DNA from: Adiantum capillus-veneris | Lineage: Eukaryota; Streptophyta; Polypodiopsida; Polypodiales; Pteridaceae | Length of the DNA stretch: 64,000 nucleotides | Assembly (NCBI GenBank): GCA_014529385.2 | Contig: CM043965.1 | Location: 62,891,933 to 62,955,932 of the forward strand | Direction of reading: 5' to 3' | Part shown: piece after piece, positions 11,327 through 21,860 of the stretch | How the letters are laid out: every line of letters starts with the position of its first letter | Position numbering within the stretch: position 1 is the stretch's first letter | The notes under the pieces: generated by a model | What the model saw: the letters and a program-made list of their open reading frames with translations, nothing else | What the model was told of the DNA's origin: nothing | The model's database searches: none | Position numbers and translations under genes: made by a program

Positions 11327-13154
11327 CTAAATTGGAAGAGATCCCGACTCAAGAAGTAGGAGCATATATCGTGTTTGTGTCTTAACTTGGAGAAAGTTTG
11401 TAAGAAAACGCTTTTGGACATTCTCAAACTCTTTCCAAGTAGACTTTGAGATGCTCCGGCCCCACACTTCAACTCCATAAAGAAGAACCGGTGTCACGAA
11501 TGTGTCAAGAAGGTACTTCTTGAGAACCCAAAATTTGATATTTTCCGCATTACACATTCTCAAATGCATAGTATGCTCTCTTCCCGGCTTCCAAACGACG
11601 CATAGCATATTCATGCCACTTGTGATTGGCCGGAACCTCAAGGCGAAGGTACTTAAAGCTCTCAACAACTTCAAGTGTCTCATTGTTGTACACAATGCAT
11701 GGCTTCTCCTTATGGTTGGCTTTCACAAGCATAACCTTTGTTTTGGATTCATTCACAATCAGCCCACTATGCAAGCAAAAGTTCTCAAGGACAACCATAA
11801 GCTTTTGTGCATCCTCTAAGGTGTGTGCTAGAAGCACTACATCATCCACATACAACAAAAGCATGATTACCACATTGCAAATAGTGACCTCTTCAATGCC
11901 TTCTTGTGCATAAAGTCAAGTACCATTTGTTCCAATTGATCGATGCATAGACCAAAGAGAGTTGGTGACAATGGACATCCTTGTTTAACCCCAACAGTGC
12001 TTGCAGAAATTTCTGAAATTCCTCTTCGCATGCGCAATTGACACATCACCTTCTCATAGATTTGAGAAACTGCAAGCATAAACTCACTTGGTACTTGGAG
12101 TTCTTCTATCCTTCTCCACAAATGGTTACGTGGAATCATATCAAAGGCTTTCTTGAAGTCCACAAAGCAACAATAAAATCGCTTGCCTTTTAACCTACTT
12201 TCTTCCATGAGAACACGAAGAGTGACAAGATGATCAATGGTGCTATGGCGCCGACAAAAACCCGCTTGTCCTTTTGCACGCTTGCCATTCTCTTCAACCC
12301 AATCACTCAATTTTATCTCCATTATGCCCCCAAACAACTTTGCCTAAGAGATCCAATCATTATAGTCCGGTAGTTATTTACATTCTTTACATCCCTCTTT
12401 TTATGCAAAGGCTTGACCCAATTAGGGCTCCAATCACAAGACATACCATGTTGAAGTGCAAGGTTGAACATATCACACATCCACTCGAATAAAATCTCTC
12501 ATCCATTTAATCATTTCCGACTTAATACCTTAAAGATCTCTCGCTTTGCGAGTGGACAACCTTTCAAGCTCGCCGCACACATCCTCAATAGTAAAGAAAG
12601 AGGACGTACATGGGATTGCACCGTAAAATGGAACCATTTCAACATTTTGTTGCTCATATAATTTCTTACAATATGTGTACATATCCATAAGACTCAATTT
12701 ACCAAAGCTCTCAACCCGCTTGCCCCTCAAATTTCTCCAAAATTTTCCACATGTACGTGCCTTTTCTTGGATCTGAAGAAATTGATGCTTGACTTCCCAT
12801 CTTCTTCTCTTCTTTTGAATCAATGCCTTGTATGTATGCAAATAACTTTTTGTCCATAGTTGCATCTAGCTTTATCAAGGACTTTCGAGAATCTTGACAA
12901 TTTTTATCAAACCACCTGTTGCTTGATACCACGGACATGCTTAATGGCAAAACATTCTTTGACAAGAGAAAAAGTAACTTTCTTGAAAGCTTTCCATTTA
13001 GTTTCCAATGGTGCCCCATATTGAAGCTTAGTCATCCTAACTTTTGCTCAATCATTTTAATATACATTGGTGCCCATTTGAATCCATACAAAGAGATAAC
13101 TTCTCTTCCCTTTGGCTGGGATTATCATGCTTAGTTGCTTCTCCACATGTAAGG
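11327..13154 (-). pseudogene. LINE family C, 3' half: reverse transcriptase, broken
   Basis: Minus-strand frames in order: a pre-RT linker (about 13019-12530, WFDKNCQDSRKS and KARTCGKFWRNLRG), RT fingers and palm (12337-11867, KGQAGFCRRHSTIDHL, VDFKKAFDMIPR, GVKQGCPLSPTLFGL), the catalytic YVDD segment (11873-11550, LLLYVDDVVLLAH), and the C-terminal part (about 11695-11327, LYGVEVWGRSIS). The GVKQGCPLSPTLFG signature is shared with LINE family B in this window. Frameshifts and stops separate the pieces. The 5' half continues at 21861, beyond the nested Gypsy element. Confidence 0.85.
13150..13154. repeat. Target-site duplication of the Gypsy element (left)
   Basis: TAAGG, repeated exactly at 21856-21860 immediately after the 3' LTR. 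Five base pairs is the usual size for Ty3/Gypsy integration. Confidence 0.95.
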
Positions 13155-14632
13155 TGTCACCAGCGTGTGACTACTATCTATCCTTTTTGTTGATTTCTTT
13201 CTTATTATCTATTTACTTTCACTTTTTGGAAACACCCCTCGGGAAATCTAACTGCCCTGCATTGCATAGCTAGTGTGGAACTGTCCAGAGGGAGTCCGGG
13301 CCTGAGGGCAAGAGAGCACTAAGGTTGGACAAGGACTATGGTTAGCCAAGTGGGGTCATTGACTAGCCAAAGTGGAATCCTTTGCTACAGAGGCTACATT
13401 TCAGTTCTGGATGTGGCCGCAGTGTACAAAGAGGGTCGGATGACCTAGAAAGATACAATGGCAGCATCTCCTAAAATTTAGGGAACTGCTATTTTGGGAC
13501 CTGAAAATGTCTTCGCGTCATTACGTGCAGTTTGACATGGGGATCATTTTGTTACTCTGTGGCCAAGTCAACAGAGGCTGCAGGTGAGATATTTTTAGAC
13601 CCGAGGGTCTAAAGCGGGAAAATGCACAAATGAGTGACACTTGGCACTTTGAGGCCAGTTTACTACTTATAGAGAAGGCAAAAACGTGATTTATAGCTGG
13701 GAGGCTCATTTTGCAAGTCTCTGTCACAGGTTAAGAGCTATGGAGTGCTTGCTTTCCCTCTTATGCACAGTGCGGTGCCAGGAGTGATGCCCTGCACGCT
13801 ACGCACTGCCCTCTCTCTCCCCTTTGGCAGTATGTTATGCCCCTCTAGTGGGCTCTTCATTTGACCAATGTACAGTTGTGTGGGTTCATGCACGATTGCC
13901 GAGGCAAGAGCCTCTTGCACAGGTACTGGATTAGCTAGCGGCTAATCCCCCCGCAGGTACAGGTGAATTCGGAGAGGTTTCACGCCAGAAATCTCGTCCG
14001 ATTCAAAGGGCAAGTAGCCCTACAGGTGCGGGAGCTCGAGGACTTGCTAGGGATGCGACCGGCACGCGAAACGGAGCCCGAAACAGTGAATTACAGCCTG
14101 CTGTGTATTTTTGCAGGTTTAGGGTTTTGGCCCTAAACGGACCCTAATACCCCCAGGAGGTTCGGGGACGCAAGGGGACCGCTGTACAGGCGATCTGGAG
14201 CATTTTCAGGGCTGAAAACAGAGAATTCAGCGTGCTGCAGATTCTCGCCAGGTTTTGCAAAGTGCCCGTATGCGTCGGGAAAGTCAGTCAATGCGTGGGA
14301 ATACTGACCGTGAAAGGTTCTAGTACAGTTATGCTGCCGAAATCGGGCTGGAACAGTGGAAATTCAGCCGAGTTTGTGCGGGGCAGCTTGTAGGGAACCA
14401 CAGCGTTTATTCCCTCTTTTGAACAATAAAGAAATACCGAAAGGGGCGCCTAAGTTAGGGGCCAATCTGGTGTCCGTCTACTCATACAGGTGCAATCTAG
14501 CAGCCTGTATCCCTCTCCCCTTTGTTGTGTCTTGAAAGTACAGGTAAAATAGACGACTAATAATGGGTGAAAGCTAAATCAAGGTTTAAAGTAAAGTCTA
14601 CCGCCCTTTTTGGATTGAACAGGCCGGTTTCA
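13155..14632 (+). repeat. 5' LTR of the Gypsy chromovirus
   Basis: Starts TGTCACCAGC and ends GGCCGGTTTCA. It carries an AATAAA signal at 14425-14430 and possible TATA-like TTATAGAGAAGG near 13668. Three imperfect copies of a GAAACAGTGAATT-CAGC block lie about 130 bp apart (near 14079, 14211 and 14347). Short frames within it are identical in both LTRs and are not genes. Confidence 0.96.
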
Positions 14633-14650
14633 TGGTTCCATCGACGGGAT
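14633..14650 (+). promoter_or_regulatory. Primer binding site of the Gypsy chromovirus
   Basis: TGGTTCCATCGACGGGA starts at the first base after the LTR and begins with TGG, as expected for pairing to the CCA end of a tRNA. I cannot name the tRNA; it is not the usual initiator-Met type (TGGTATCAGAGC). Confidence 0.7.
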
Positions 14651-14689
14651 TAAATCACTTTTTCCCATAGAAGTGAGCCTTGGTCAGTT

Positions 14690-16666
14690 TTGGGCTTGAA
14701 GACACAGGGGATCATAGACCAGACACAGGGAATTGTAATTATGGCTGACAGACCAGATGATGTGACTGAAGAGGTTTCCTCTTCACAGGGTCAACAGACA
14801 CATGAAGTGGGTGAGTCCTCAAGACCACCACAGACAGATGACGATATATTCAGGACCCAGTTGGCTACTGCTGTGGCTATGTTCACACAAGTAATGCAGA
14901 ATCCGAGGTTTTTAGCCTTTCTGCAACCTCCTGTTCCGTCTCAGCAAGTTGGGTCACTGGATCATATTCAAAAGCCTGTTAAGGCTCGAGTACAGGTGAT
15001 TCATACCGCACAGTCAATGGAAACACCTGTACACTTGACGGAGAACATGCAGTCTCCACAACCTGTGCCTAAGGTGCAAGAACAGGTGGCTGAGATGCCA
15101 GTTTTTCAAGCTGTACCAATTCAGCCCGCCACCTTTCAGCAGCCTATAGCTGGTTCTAATGGGCAGGGAAGCAACTTACAGGCTATGCAACAGGTCTTCC
15201 CACCACCTTCAGTACACCCTGGCTATTTTGGAGGTGGATCGGTATTTCAGAGCATGGCTGGTCATGCACCTGGAAATCAGTTTTATACGCCAGGAACAGT
15301 GTTTGCGGGTGCTCAAACGATGATGCCTAACCCCATGTATGGTGTCACAGGCATGCTACCAGGGTTTCAAAGCACTCAGGGACAATTTGGGATGCCACAA
15401 GCAAATTTTGGTATGGCTGGAATTACAAATCAGCAGCCAAATATGGCATTTCCAGGTCAAGTTAATAGCGGCCAAGGAACACAGATGAACCTTAATAGTG
15501 TTCCCATGTTTCAGTCACTTCCATATGACAATTTAACGCCGCTGGAGAGGCCAACTCCGTACAAAGAAGGTGGCAAAGGAGTGTCATTCACGACCTTTAC
15601 AGGGTTTGATGACAGGAAGAAGGCTCTTTCATTCCTCCAGCAGTTTGACAAGGCCTATGCAGGGGGAAACTTTACAGAGGCTTCAAAGGTCCGCAAGGCA
15701 GCCACTTTCTTGACAGGGAATGCGGGACAATGGTGGACAACTTTATTGCTTCAAGGGCAAGCTCCGTCCACATGGATTTACTTCAAGCAGATTTTTGCAG
15801 CAGCATGGTTATCTGATGATTTCGAAGCAGATGTCATGACAGAATGGCACCAGCTAAATGCTGCCACTTGCAGAAATCTGGATGATTACAATCGGAAGTT
15901 TTGGAAAGCTCTACTTCCAGTAACTTCCTATAGGTTTGTGCCATTGACAGAACAGATAGAAAAATACTGTTGTGGCCTACCCAAAGGATTGAGAAAATAC
16001 TGCACAAAGACCAAAGTCACTACTTTGACGCAGCTCATCGAGGTAGCAAACACTGGCAATGGTTTGCTCAAGGGAGACGATTGTGAATTTAACACTGGCG
16101 TCAAGGCAGGATCAGGCAAGAAAAATTCAGCCAAGAAGCACGTTCCCAATGAGGCTCCAAAAGGGACTCAGGAGTCGGCCAACACAGGGAAAGACAAAGC
16201 TACGGCTGAATCAGAAAAAGGACCCGCAAAGAAATGGAAAAGACGTTTTCCTCGCAAGTCAGAAGAGCAAAAGAAGGTCCTGAGGACAGAGAACAAATGC
16301 TTTATATGTGAGCAGCCTGGCCACATTGCTTACAACTGTCCTACAAAGAAAAGGCCAGCTGATTCTGAAGACAAGGAGGACAGGAAGGGAAAGAAGCCCA
16401 TGGCTGGTCTAGTGCCAGATATGGTGGACGACAAGCCAAATTCAGATGCAAGTAAGCTTTGCAGAGCATGGGGAAAGGTTAGGGATCAAACAGTGCTTAT
16501 CTTCTTTGATCCAGGTGCCAAAGCCAACTTTATTTCCCCAGAATTGGCTTCAAAGTTGGGAATCAGACCTGAAGAGATGGGGTATACAGCAGAGGCAGGT
16601 TTGGCATGTCCTGGCCATACAGAGGCTGTGACACCCATCATTGGAAAGTTGCGTCTACATCTCTAG
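14690..16666 (+). CDS. gag: Gypsy Gag and protease N-half, ending at an in-frame amber
   Basis: A 658-codon frame. The first 300 residues are Gln/Pro/Met-rich and low in complexity. A retrotransposon gag (capsid) domain follows at about 303-455 (FTGFDDRKKALSFLQQFD, GNAGQWW, YCCGLPKGLRKY). A basic Lys-rich stretch precedes the CCHC knuckle CFICEQPGHIAYNC (C537, C540, H545, C550). The aspartic protease then begins, with the active-site triplet DPG (D607) in FFDPGAKANFIS. DPG in place of DSG/DTG occurs in plant Gypsy elements. The frame stops at TAG 16664-16666, about 52 residues after D607, so protease is split and pol stays in the same frame. Met-18 (14741) is an alternative start. Confidence 0.93.
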   Translation: MGLKTQGIIDQTQGIVIMADRPDDVTEEVSSSQGQQTHEVGESSRPPQTDDDIFRTQLATAVAMFTQVMQNPRFLAFLQPPVPSQQVGSLDHIQKPVKARVQVIHTAQSMETPVHLTENMQSPQPVPKVQEQVAEMPVFQAVPIQPATFQQPIAGSNGQGSNLQAMQQVFPPPSVHPGYFGGGSVFQSMAGHAPGNQFYTPGTVFAGAQTMMPNPMYGVTGMLPGFQSTQGQFGMPQANFGMAGITNQQPNMAFPGQVNSGQGTQMNLNSVPMFQSLPYDNLTPLERPTPYKEGGKGVSFTTFTGFDDRKKALSFLQQFDKAYAGGNFTEASKVRKAATFLTGNAGQWWTTLLLQGQAPSTWIYFKQIFAAAWLSDDFEADVMTEWHQLNAATCRNLDDYNRKFWKALLPVTSYRFVPLTEQIEKYCCGLPKGLRKYCTKTKVTTLTQLIEVANTGNGLLKGDDCEFNTGVKAGSGKKNSAKKHVPNEAPKGTQESANTGKDKATAESEKGPAKKWKRRFPRKSEEQKKVLRTENKCFICEQPGHIAYNCPTKKRPADSEDKEDRKGKKPMAGLVPDMVDDKPNSDASKLCRAWGKVRDQTVLIFFDPGAKANFISPELASKLGIRPEEMGYTAEAGLACPGHTEAVTPIIGKLRLHL

Positions 16667-16696
16667 TCCTATGTAGATGCTGAAGAATTTTACATC

Positions 16697-19600
16697 ATGC
16701 CACTGGACGGATGTGATGTGTTGTTAGGTATTCCTTGGTTGTTTCGTGTACAGGGAATCATGGATGCCTACAACAAAAAGATCACTGTACAGAGCAGGGG
16801 AAAGACTCACATTCTGGATGTAAAGCTTAAAGGGGAGTCTATTCCTACTGTATCAGCTTCTGCTATTACTTCTGTAATGAAAAAGCATCTTTCTGCGTAC
16901 TTGGTTTTTGCACGTGAAGTGTCAGATTGTGATGAATCAAATTTATCTGTGCTAGATAAAGAAAGGTCAATGTTTTTACAACAGTATAGTGACTGTTTTT
17001 CCGATTCATTACCGTCTCAATTACCGCCAGAGAGACCCGAGGACCATGCGATAGATTTGGTGCCAGGCTGTAGCCCACCAAATAAGCCTCCGTACAGGGT
17101 TAGTGCGGCTCAGCAGAAAGAGATAATGGGCCAAGTACAGGAGCTGTTAGAAAAAGGGCTGATTCAGCCCAGTTCATCTCCATTCTGTTCTCCAGTGTTG
17201 TTGGTGCAGAAAAAGGATGGCTCATGGCGTATGTGCATCGACTACCGTGCACTGAACAAGAATACCATCAAGAATAGGTTTCCTATACCTAGAATTGATG
17301 ATATTATGGACAAATTAGAAGGAGCAGCTATGTTTAGCAGGATAGATCTAAAGAGTGGGTATCATCAGATCCGCATTAGATCAGAGGATGTGCACAAGAC
17401 TGCTTTTAGAACAACGTTTGGCCTTTACGAATTTTTAGTGATGCCCTTTGGTCTCACAAATGCTCCTGCTACGTTTAATAGGATGATGGACAGAATTTTC
17501 CGTCCACACCAGCAGTTTGTTGGTACATTCTTTGATGACATGATAGTCTACTCAAAGAATGAAGAGGAGCATAGGCATCACTTGGCCATTGTGTTCAAAG
17601 AGCTACGCAGTCATAGGTTGCTCATCAATGCAAAGAAAAGTGAGTTTTTTCTGGAAGAGATTCACTTTCTGGGACACATTGTCTCAAAGGACGGTGTCAG
17701 AATGGATCCTGCAAAAGTTGAAGCGATCAAGTCATGGCCAAATTTGAAGACGGTGCATGATGTCCGAAGCTTCTTGGGACTATGCTCCTATTACAGAAGG
17801 TTTATCCGAAATTTCGCTGAGATTGCTTCACCTTTACATGCTCTTCAAAAGAAGGCAGTCACCTTTAGATGGACACAAAAAGAGATTTCAGCTTTTAATC
17901 TCTTAAAGGAAAAGATGACTTCGGATCCAGTCATTGTGTTGCCGGATCTTAGGAAGTCATTTGTGGTCCAGTGTGATGCCTGCGGTAGTAGCATTGGTGC
18001 AGTGCTAATGCAAGATGGCAGGGTAGTAGCCTATGAGAGCAGAATTTTGCAAGGGCCAGAGATGACCATGCAGGTCTATGAGAAAGAGTTACTGGCTGTG
18101 ATTCATGCGCTCTTAAGTTGGAAACACTACCTGCTAGGTGCAGATTTCGTTGTCCAAACGGACCATCAGACCTTGCGATACTTCTTGACACAAACAAAGT
18201 TATCTGAGAAGCATATGCGATGGGCAAATATCTTGTCCATGTTCCATTTTCAGATTGTGCATGTGGAAGGCAAGAAGAACGTTGTGGCCGATGCCTTGTC
18301 AAGGAAGCCACAAATTTCAGCTGTGTCGATTCCTTATCATCATGAACTTGATGATATGAGAGAACAGTACGCAAATGATGAAGATTTTGCAAGGGTCTTC
18401 GAGCAACTAATGGATGGACAACGTCATGAACACTATCTTCTTAAAGACGGGTTCATGATGATGCATGGCAGATTGTGTGTCACAAAGCCATTGCGACGCA
18501 AAGTTATGGAAGAGAGTCATGTCCCACCGTATGCAGGGCATCGTGGTATCGATGCTACAGTTAAAGCGGTTGAGACATTCTTCTATTGGCCTACATTGAG
18601 AAGGGATGTGGATGCCTTTGTGCGAGAATGCCTAATATGCCAAAAGGTCAAGTTTGACAGGCAAAAGGCACCAGGGTTATTGCAACCACTACCTATTCCA
18701 GATAAACCATGGGAAAGTATTGCTATGGATTTTATCTTTGATCTTCCAAGAACGCAGACAGGAAATGATGGTATTTGGACCATTATTTGCAGATTCAGCA
18801 AACAGGCTCATTTTATTCCTGTCAGGAAGAAGATAAAGCCAGATCAGATGGCACGCTTGTTTATGAGCAATATTTTCAAGTATCATGGCATGCCACAGTC
18901 GATTATTAGCGACCGTGATCCACGCATGACTAGTTTGTTCTGGAGAGGCTTGTTTGAGAATATGGGCACCACGCTCAAATTCTCTTCGTCATTTCATCCT
19001 CAAACAGATGGGCAGTCAGAAGAGGCAAATTCTACTGTCCTAGATCTGCTGAAGTGCTATGTGTCAGAGCATAAAGGAAGGTGGGAGCAGTATTTGCCAT
19101 TGGTGGAGTATGCATACAATAATACAGTGCATTCATCAACTGGCAAGGCACCCTTTGAGATAGTTGAAGGTGGCAAGAAAGTTCCTCCCATACTGCATAC
19201 AAAGGACAAGATATTTGAAGCAGATAAGTATGTTCAAGACATGGATGAAATGTACAAGAAGGTCAAAGTGGCCTTAGAAAGGACTCAGGCAAAGCAAAAG
19301 AAAGCAGCTGATCGTCACCGTCGTGAAGTGGTATATTCACTTGGTGATTGGGTGCTTTTACGCTTTGAAAAGGCAAGGTTAAAGAAGATGAAGGGCAAGG
19401 AAAGAGTGTTTCCAAAGCTCAGCATGCATTACTATGGGCCTTTTCAAGTGTGCGACATAATCAGTGATGTTGCATATAGGCTGAAATTGCCTGACAGTTG
19501 GAAGATTCACAATGCGTTTCATGTGAGTCTTCTCAGACCCTATGTGGGTGATGTGCCAGAAGATATGCCAGCTGAAGATCAGCCGGAAGTCGAGGAACTT

Positions 19601-19804
19601 GACGAGATCTTGGTCCCTGAACAGATTTTGGCACACAAAGAAAAGAAAGTGAAAGGCAAGGTTGCTAGGCGTTACTTGGTAAAGTTCAGAAACTATCCAC
19701 CAATGGATGCTAAGTGGATGGAAGAAGGTGAACTTGCAGAGTCACCAACTGTGTTATCACTTTACCTGGAAGCCTTCGATTTGCAACCTACCTTGACCCC
19801 TTGA
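16697..19804 (+). CDS. pol: Gypsy Pol: protease C-end, RT, RNase H, integrase, chromodomain
   Basis: A 1035-codon open frame in the same phase as gag; codons 16667-16696 are also open. Domains: end of protease (CDVLLGIPWL, residues 6-15); reverse transcriptase about 130-320 with FSRIDLKSGYHQI and catalytic FFDDM (D280, D281); RNase H about 410-540 with D427, E464 and D489; integrase zinc site H608, H615, C645, C648; integrase core D678, D739, E775 (HPQTDGQSEE); a GPF-type region near 913; and a chromodomain about 967-1028 (YLVKFRNYPPMDAKWM). All catalytic residues appear present, so the enzyme part looks functional if translated. Chromodomains of this group are thought to guide integration to heterochromatin. 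The ATG at 16697 is only the first Met after the amber, not a likely natural start. Confidence 0.95.
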   Translation: MPLDGCDVLLGIPWLFRVQGIMDAYNKKITVQSRGKTHILDVKLKGESIPTVSASAITSVMKKHLSAYLVFAREVSDCDESNLSVLDKERSMFLQQYSDCFSDSLPSQLPPERPEDHAIDLVPGCSPPNKPPYRVSAAQQKEIMGQVQELLEKGLIQPSSSPFCSPVLLVQKKDGSWRMCIDYRALNKNTIKNRFPIPRIDDIMDKLEGAAMFSRIDLKSGYHQIRIRSEDVHKTAFRTTFGLYEFLVMPFGLTNAPATFNRMMDRIFRPHQQFVGTFFDDMIVYSKNEEEHRHHLAIVFKELRSHRLLINAKKSEFFLEEIHFLGHIVSKDGVRMDPAKVEAIKSWPNLKTVHDVRSFLGLCSYYRRFIRNFAEIASPLHALQKKAVTFRWTQKEISAFNLLKEKMTSDPVIVLPDLRKSFVVQCDACGSSIGAVLMQDGRVVAYESRILQGPEMTMQVYEKELLAVIHALLSWKHYLLGADFVVQTDHQTLRYFLTQTKLSEKHMRWANILSMFHFQIVHVEGKKNVVADALSRKPQISAVSIPYHHELDDMREQYANDEDFARVFEQLMDGQRHEHYLLKDGFMMMHGRLCVTKPLRRKVMEESHVPPYAGHRGIDATVKAVETFFYWPTLRRDVDAFVRECLICQKVKFDRQKAPGLLQPLPIPDKPWESIAMDFIFDLPRTQTGNDGIWTIICRFSKQAHFIPVRKKIKPDQMARLFMSNIFKYHGMPQSIISDRDPRMTSLFWRGLFENMGTTLKFSSSFHPQTDGQSEEANSTVLDLLKCYVSEHKGRWEQYLPLVEYAYNNTVHSSTGKAPFEIVEGGKKVPPILHTKDKIFEADKYVQDMDEMYKKVKVALERTQAKQKKAADRHRREVVYSLGDWVLLRFEKARLKKMKGKERVFPKLSMHYYGPFQVCDIISDVAYRLKLPDSWKIHNAFHVSLLRPYVGDVPEDMPAEDQPEVEELDEILVPEQILAHKEKKVKGKVARRYLVKFRNYPPMDAKWMEEGELAESPTVLSLYLEAFDLQPTLTP

Positions 19805-20377
19805 GTTTCAAAGCTACATGGATTGTCAGTGTGACAATGGCTTCTGAAACAAATGATGTACATGGTATTTAAAGTGAGCTCAAATGAAATACCTGTTACA
19901 TGAATGTTAGAGCTGTACAGATTGTCAGTTTGGCAATTGCTCTTATGGAATGTCCAAAAGTTTGGTTAGTGCTATAGAAGTGAGTATTTCTTGTCAGTTT
20001 GTCAAGGATACAGTGATTGCTTCTATTCAAGAGTACATGTGTAACTGCATTCTTAAACTGTCGGTTTGGGTATGCTCGAAAGTGTTACGGGATCCAACGT
20101 GTGCTATAAGACAGTGGCAAAATGTGCAGCTACCATTTTGTCATTGGAAAGTTCGTGACTCAAAGCAATGGCAGAGTGCGAAGCTACCACTATGTCATTG
20201 GGACAGGGTTCACACGCAGGCAATACATGAGTCGACGAGGTGTTGAATACACCAGGGTTGACAATGAGCATGTATGTGTCGTATATGTGTCGACAGGTGT
20301 TGAATACATCAGTGTTGACAGTAAGCATGGACGACATAGATGCAAACGAGGACGTTTGAGATTTCAAGAGGGGGGTA
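19805..20377 (+). other. 3' untranslated interior of the Gypsy element, internally repetitive
   Basis: A 570-bp stretch between pol and the 3' LTR. It holds several imperfect duplications: TTGTCAGT-TGGCAATTGCT-like phrases (19820-20020), CAGCTACCATTTTGTCATTGG against AAGCTACCACTATGTCATTGG (20125-20200), and GGTGTTGAATACACCAGGGT against GGTGTTGAATACATCAGTGT (20240-20320). It encodes no recognisable protein. The polypurine tract AAGAGGGGGGTA ends at 20377. Confidence 0.75.
20366..20377 (+). promoter_or_regulatory. Polypurine tract of the Gypsy chromovirus
   Basis: AAGAGGGGGGTA directly precedes the 3' LTR start TGTCACC. Confidence 0.85.
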
Positions 20378-21855
20378 TGTCACCAGCGTGTGACTACTAT
20401 CTATCCTTTTTGTTGATTTCTTTCTTATTATCTATTTACTTTCACTTTTTGGAAACACCCCTCGGGAAATCTAACTGCCCTGCATTGCATAGCTAGTGTG
20501 GAACTGTCCAGAGGGAGTCCGGGCCTGAGGGCAAGAGAGCACTAAGGTTGGACAAGGACTATGGTTAGCCAAGTGGGGTCATTGACTAGCCAAAGTGGAA
20601 TCCTTTGCTACAGAGGCTACATTTCAGTTCTGGATGTGGCCGCAGTGTACAAAGAGGGTCGGATGACCTAGAAAGATACAATGGCAGCATCTCCTAAAAT
20701 TTAGGGAACTGCTATTTTGGGACCTGAAAATGTCTTCGCGTCATTACGTGCAGTTTGACATGGGGATCATTTTGTTACTCTGTGGCCAAGTCAACAGAGG
20801 CTGCAGGTGAGATATTTTTAGACCCGAGGGTCTAAAGCGGGAAAATGCACAAATGAGTGACACTTGGCACTTTGAGGCCAGTTTACTACTTATAGAGAAG
20901 GCAAAAACGTGATTTATAGCTGGGAGGCTCATTTTGCAAGTCTCTGTCACAGGTTAAGAGCTATGGAGTGCTTGCTTTCCCTCTTATGCACAGTGCGGTG
21001 CCAGGAGTGATGCCCTGCACGCTACGCACTGCCCTCTCTCTCCCCTTTGGCAGTATGTTATGCCCCTCTAGTGGGCTCTTCATTTGACCAATGTACAGTT
21101 GTGTGGGTTCATGCACGATTGCCGAGGCAAGAGCCTCTTGCACAGGTACTGGATTAGCTAGCGGCTAATCCCCCCGCAGGTACAGGTGAATTCGGAGAGG
21201 TTTCACGCCAGAAATCTCGTCCGATTCAAAGGGCAAGTAGCCCTACAGGTGCGGGAGCTCGAGGACTTGCTAGGGATGCGACCGGCACGCGAAACGGAGC
21301 CCGAAACAGTGAATTACAGCCTGCTGTGTATTTTTGCAGGTTTAGGGTTTTGGCCCTAAACGGACCCTAATACCCCCAGGAGGTTCGGGGACGCAAGGGG
21401 ACCGCTGTACAGGCGATCTGGAGCATTTTCAGGGCTGAAAACAGAGAATTCAGCGTGCTGCAGATTCTCGCCAGGTTTTGCAAAGTGCCCGTATGCGTCG
21501 GGAAAGTCAGTCAATGCGTGGGAATACTGACCGTGAAAGGTTCTAGTACAGTTATGCTGCCGAAATCGGGCTGGAACAGTGGAAATTCAGCCGAGTTTGT
21601 GCGGGGCAGCTTGTAGGGAACCACAGCGTTTATTCCCTCTTTTGAACAATAAAGAAATACCGAAAGGGGCGCCTAAGTTAGGGGCCAATCTGGTGTCCGT
21701 CTACTCATACAGGTGCAATCTAGCAGCCTGTATCCCTCTCCCCTTTGTTGTGTCTTGAAAGTACAGGTAAAATAGACGACTAATAATGGGTGAAAGCTAA
21801 ATCAAGGTTTAAAGTAAAGTCTACCGCCCTTTTTGGATTGAACAGGCCGGTTTCA
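20378..21855 (+). repeat. 3' LTR of the Gypsy chromovirus
   Basis: 1478 bp, the same length as the 5' LTR and apparently identical where compared. AATAAA lies at 21648-21653. The TAAGG duplication follows at 21856-21860. Confidence 0.96.
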
Positions 21856-21860
21856 TAAGG

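Larger units (their letters stand above)
13155..21855 (+). mobile_element. Ty3/Gypsy chromovirus, complete and very young
   Basis: An 8701-bp element with two 1478-bp LTRs of equal length (offset 7223), TAAGG target duplications, primer site, gag, pol with a C-terminal chromodomain, and a polypurine tract. The LTRs looked identical over the long blocks I compared by eye, so the insertion is recent. It is inserted into LINE C between its endonuclease and reverse transcriptase. The only coding lesion seen is one in-frame amber codon inside the protease. Confidence 0.96.

Noticed and set aside
13521-13920. Short minus-strand frames repeated exactly at 20744-21143
   Set aside because: They lie inside the two identical LTRs and have no domain; identity reflects LTR identity.
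16697-16699. ATG at 16697 as the true start of a separate pol gene
   Set aside because: Codons between the amber and this ATG are open and continue the protease fold, so pol is in one frame with gag and the ATG is incidental.
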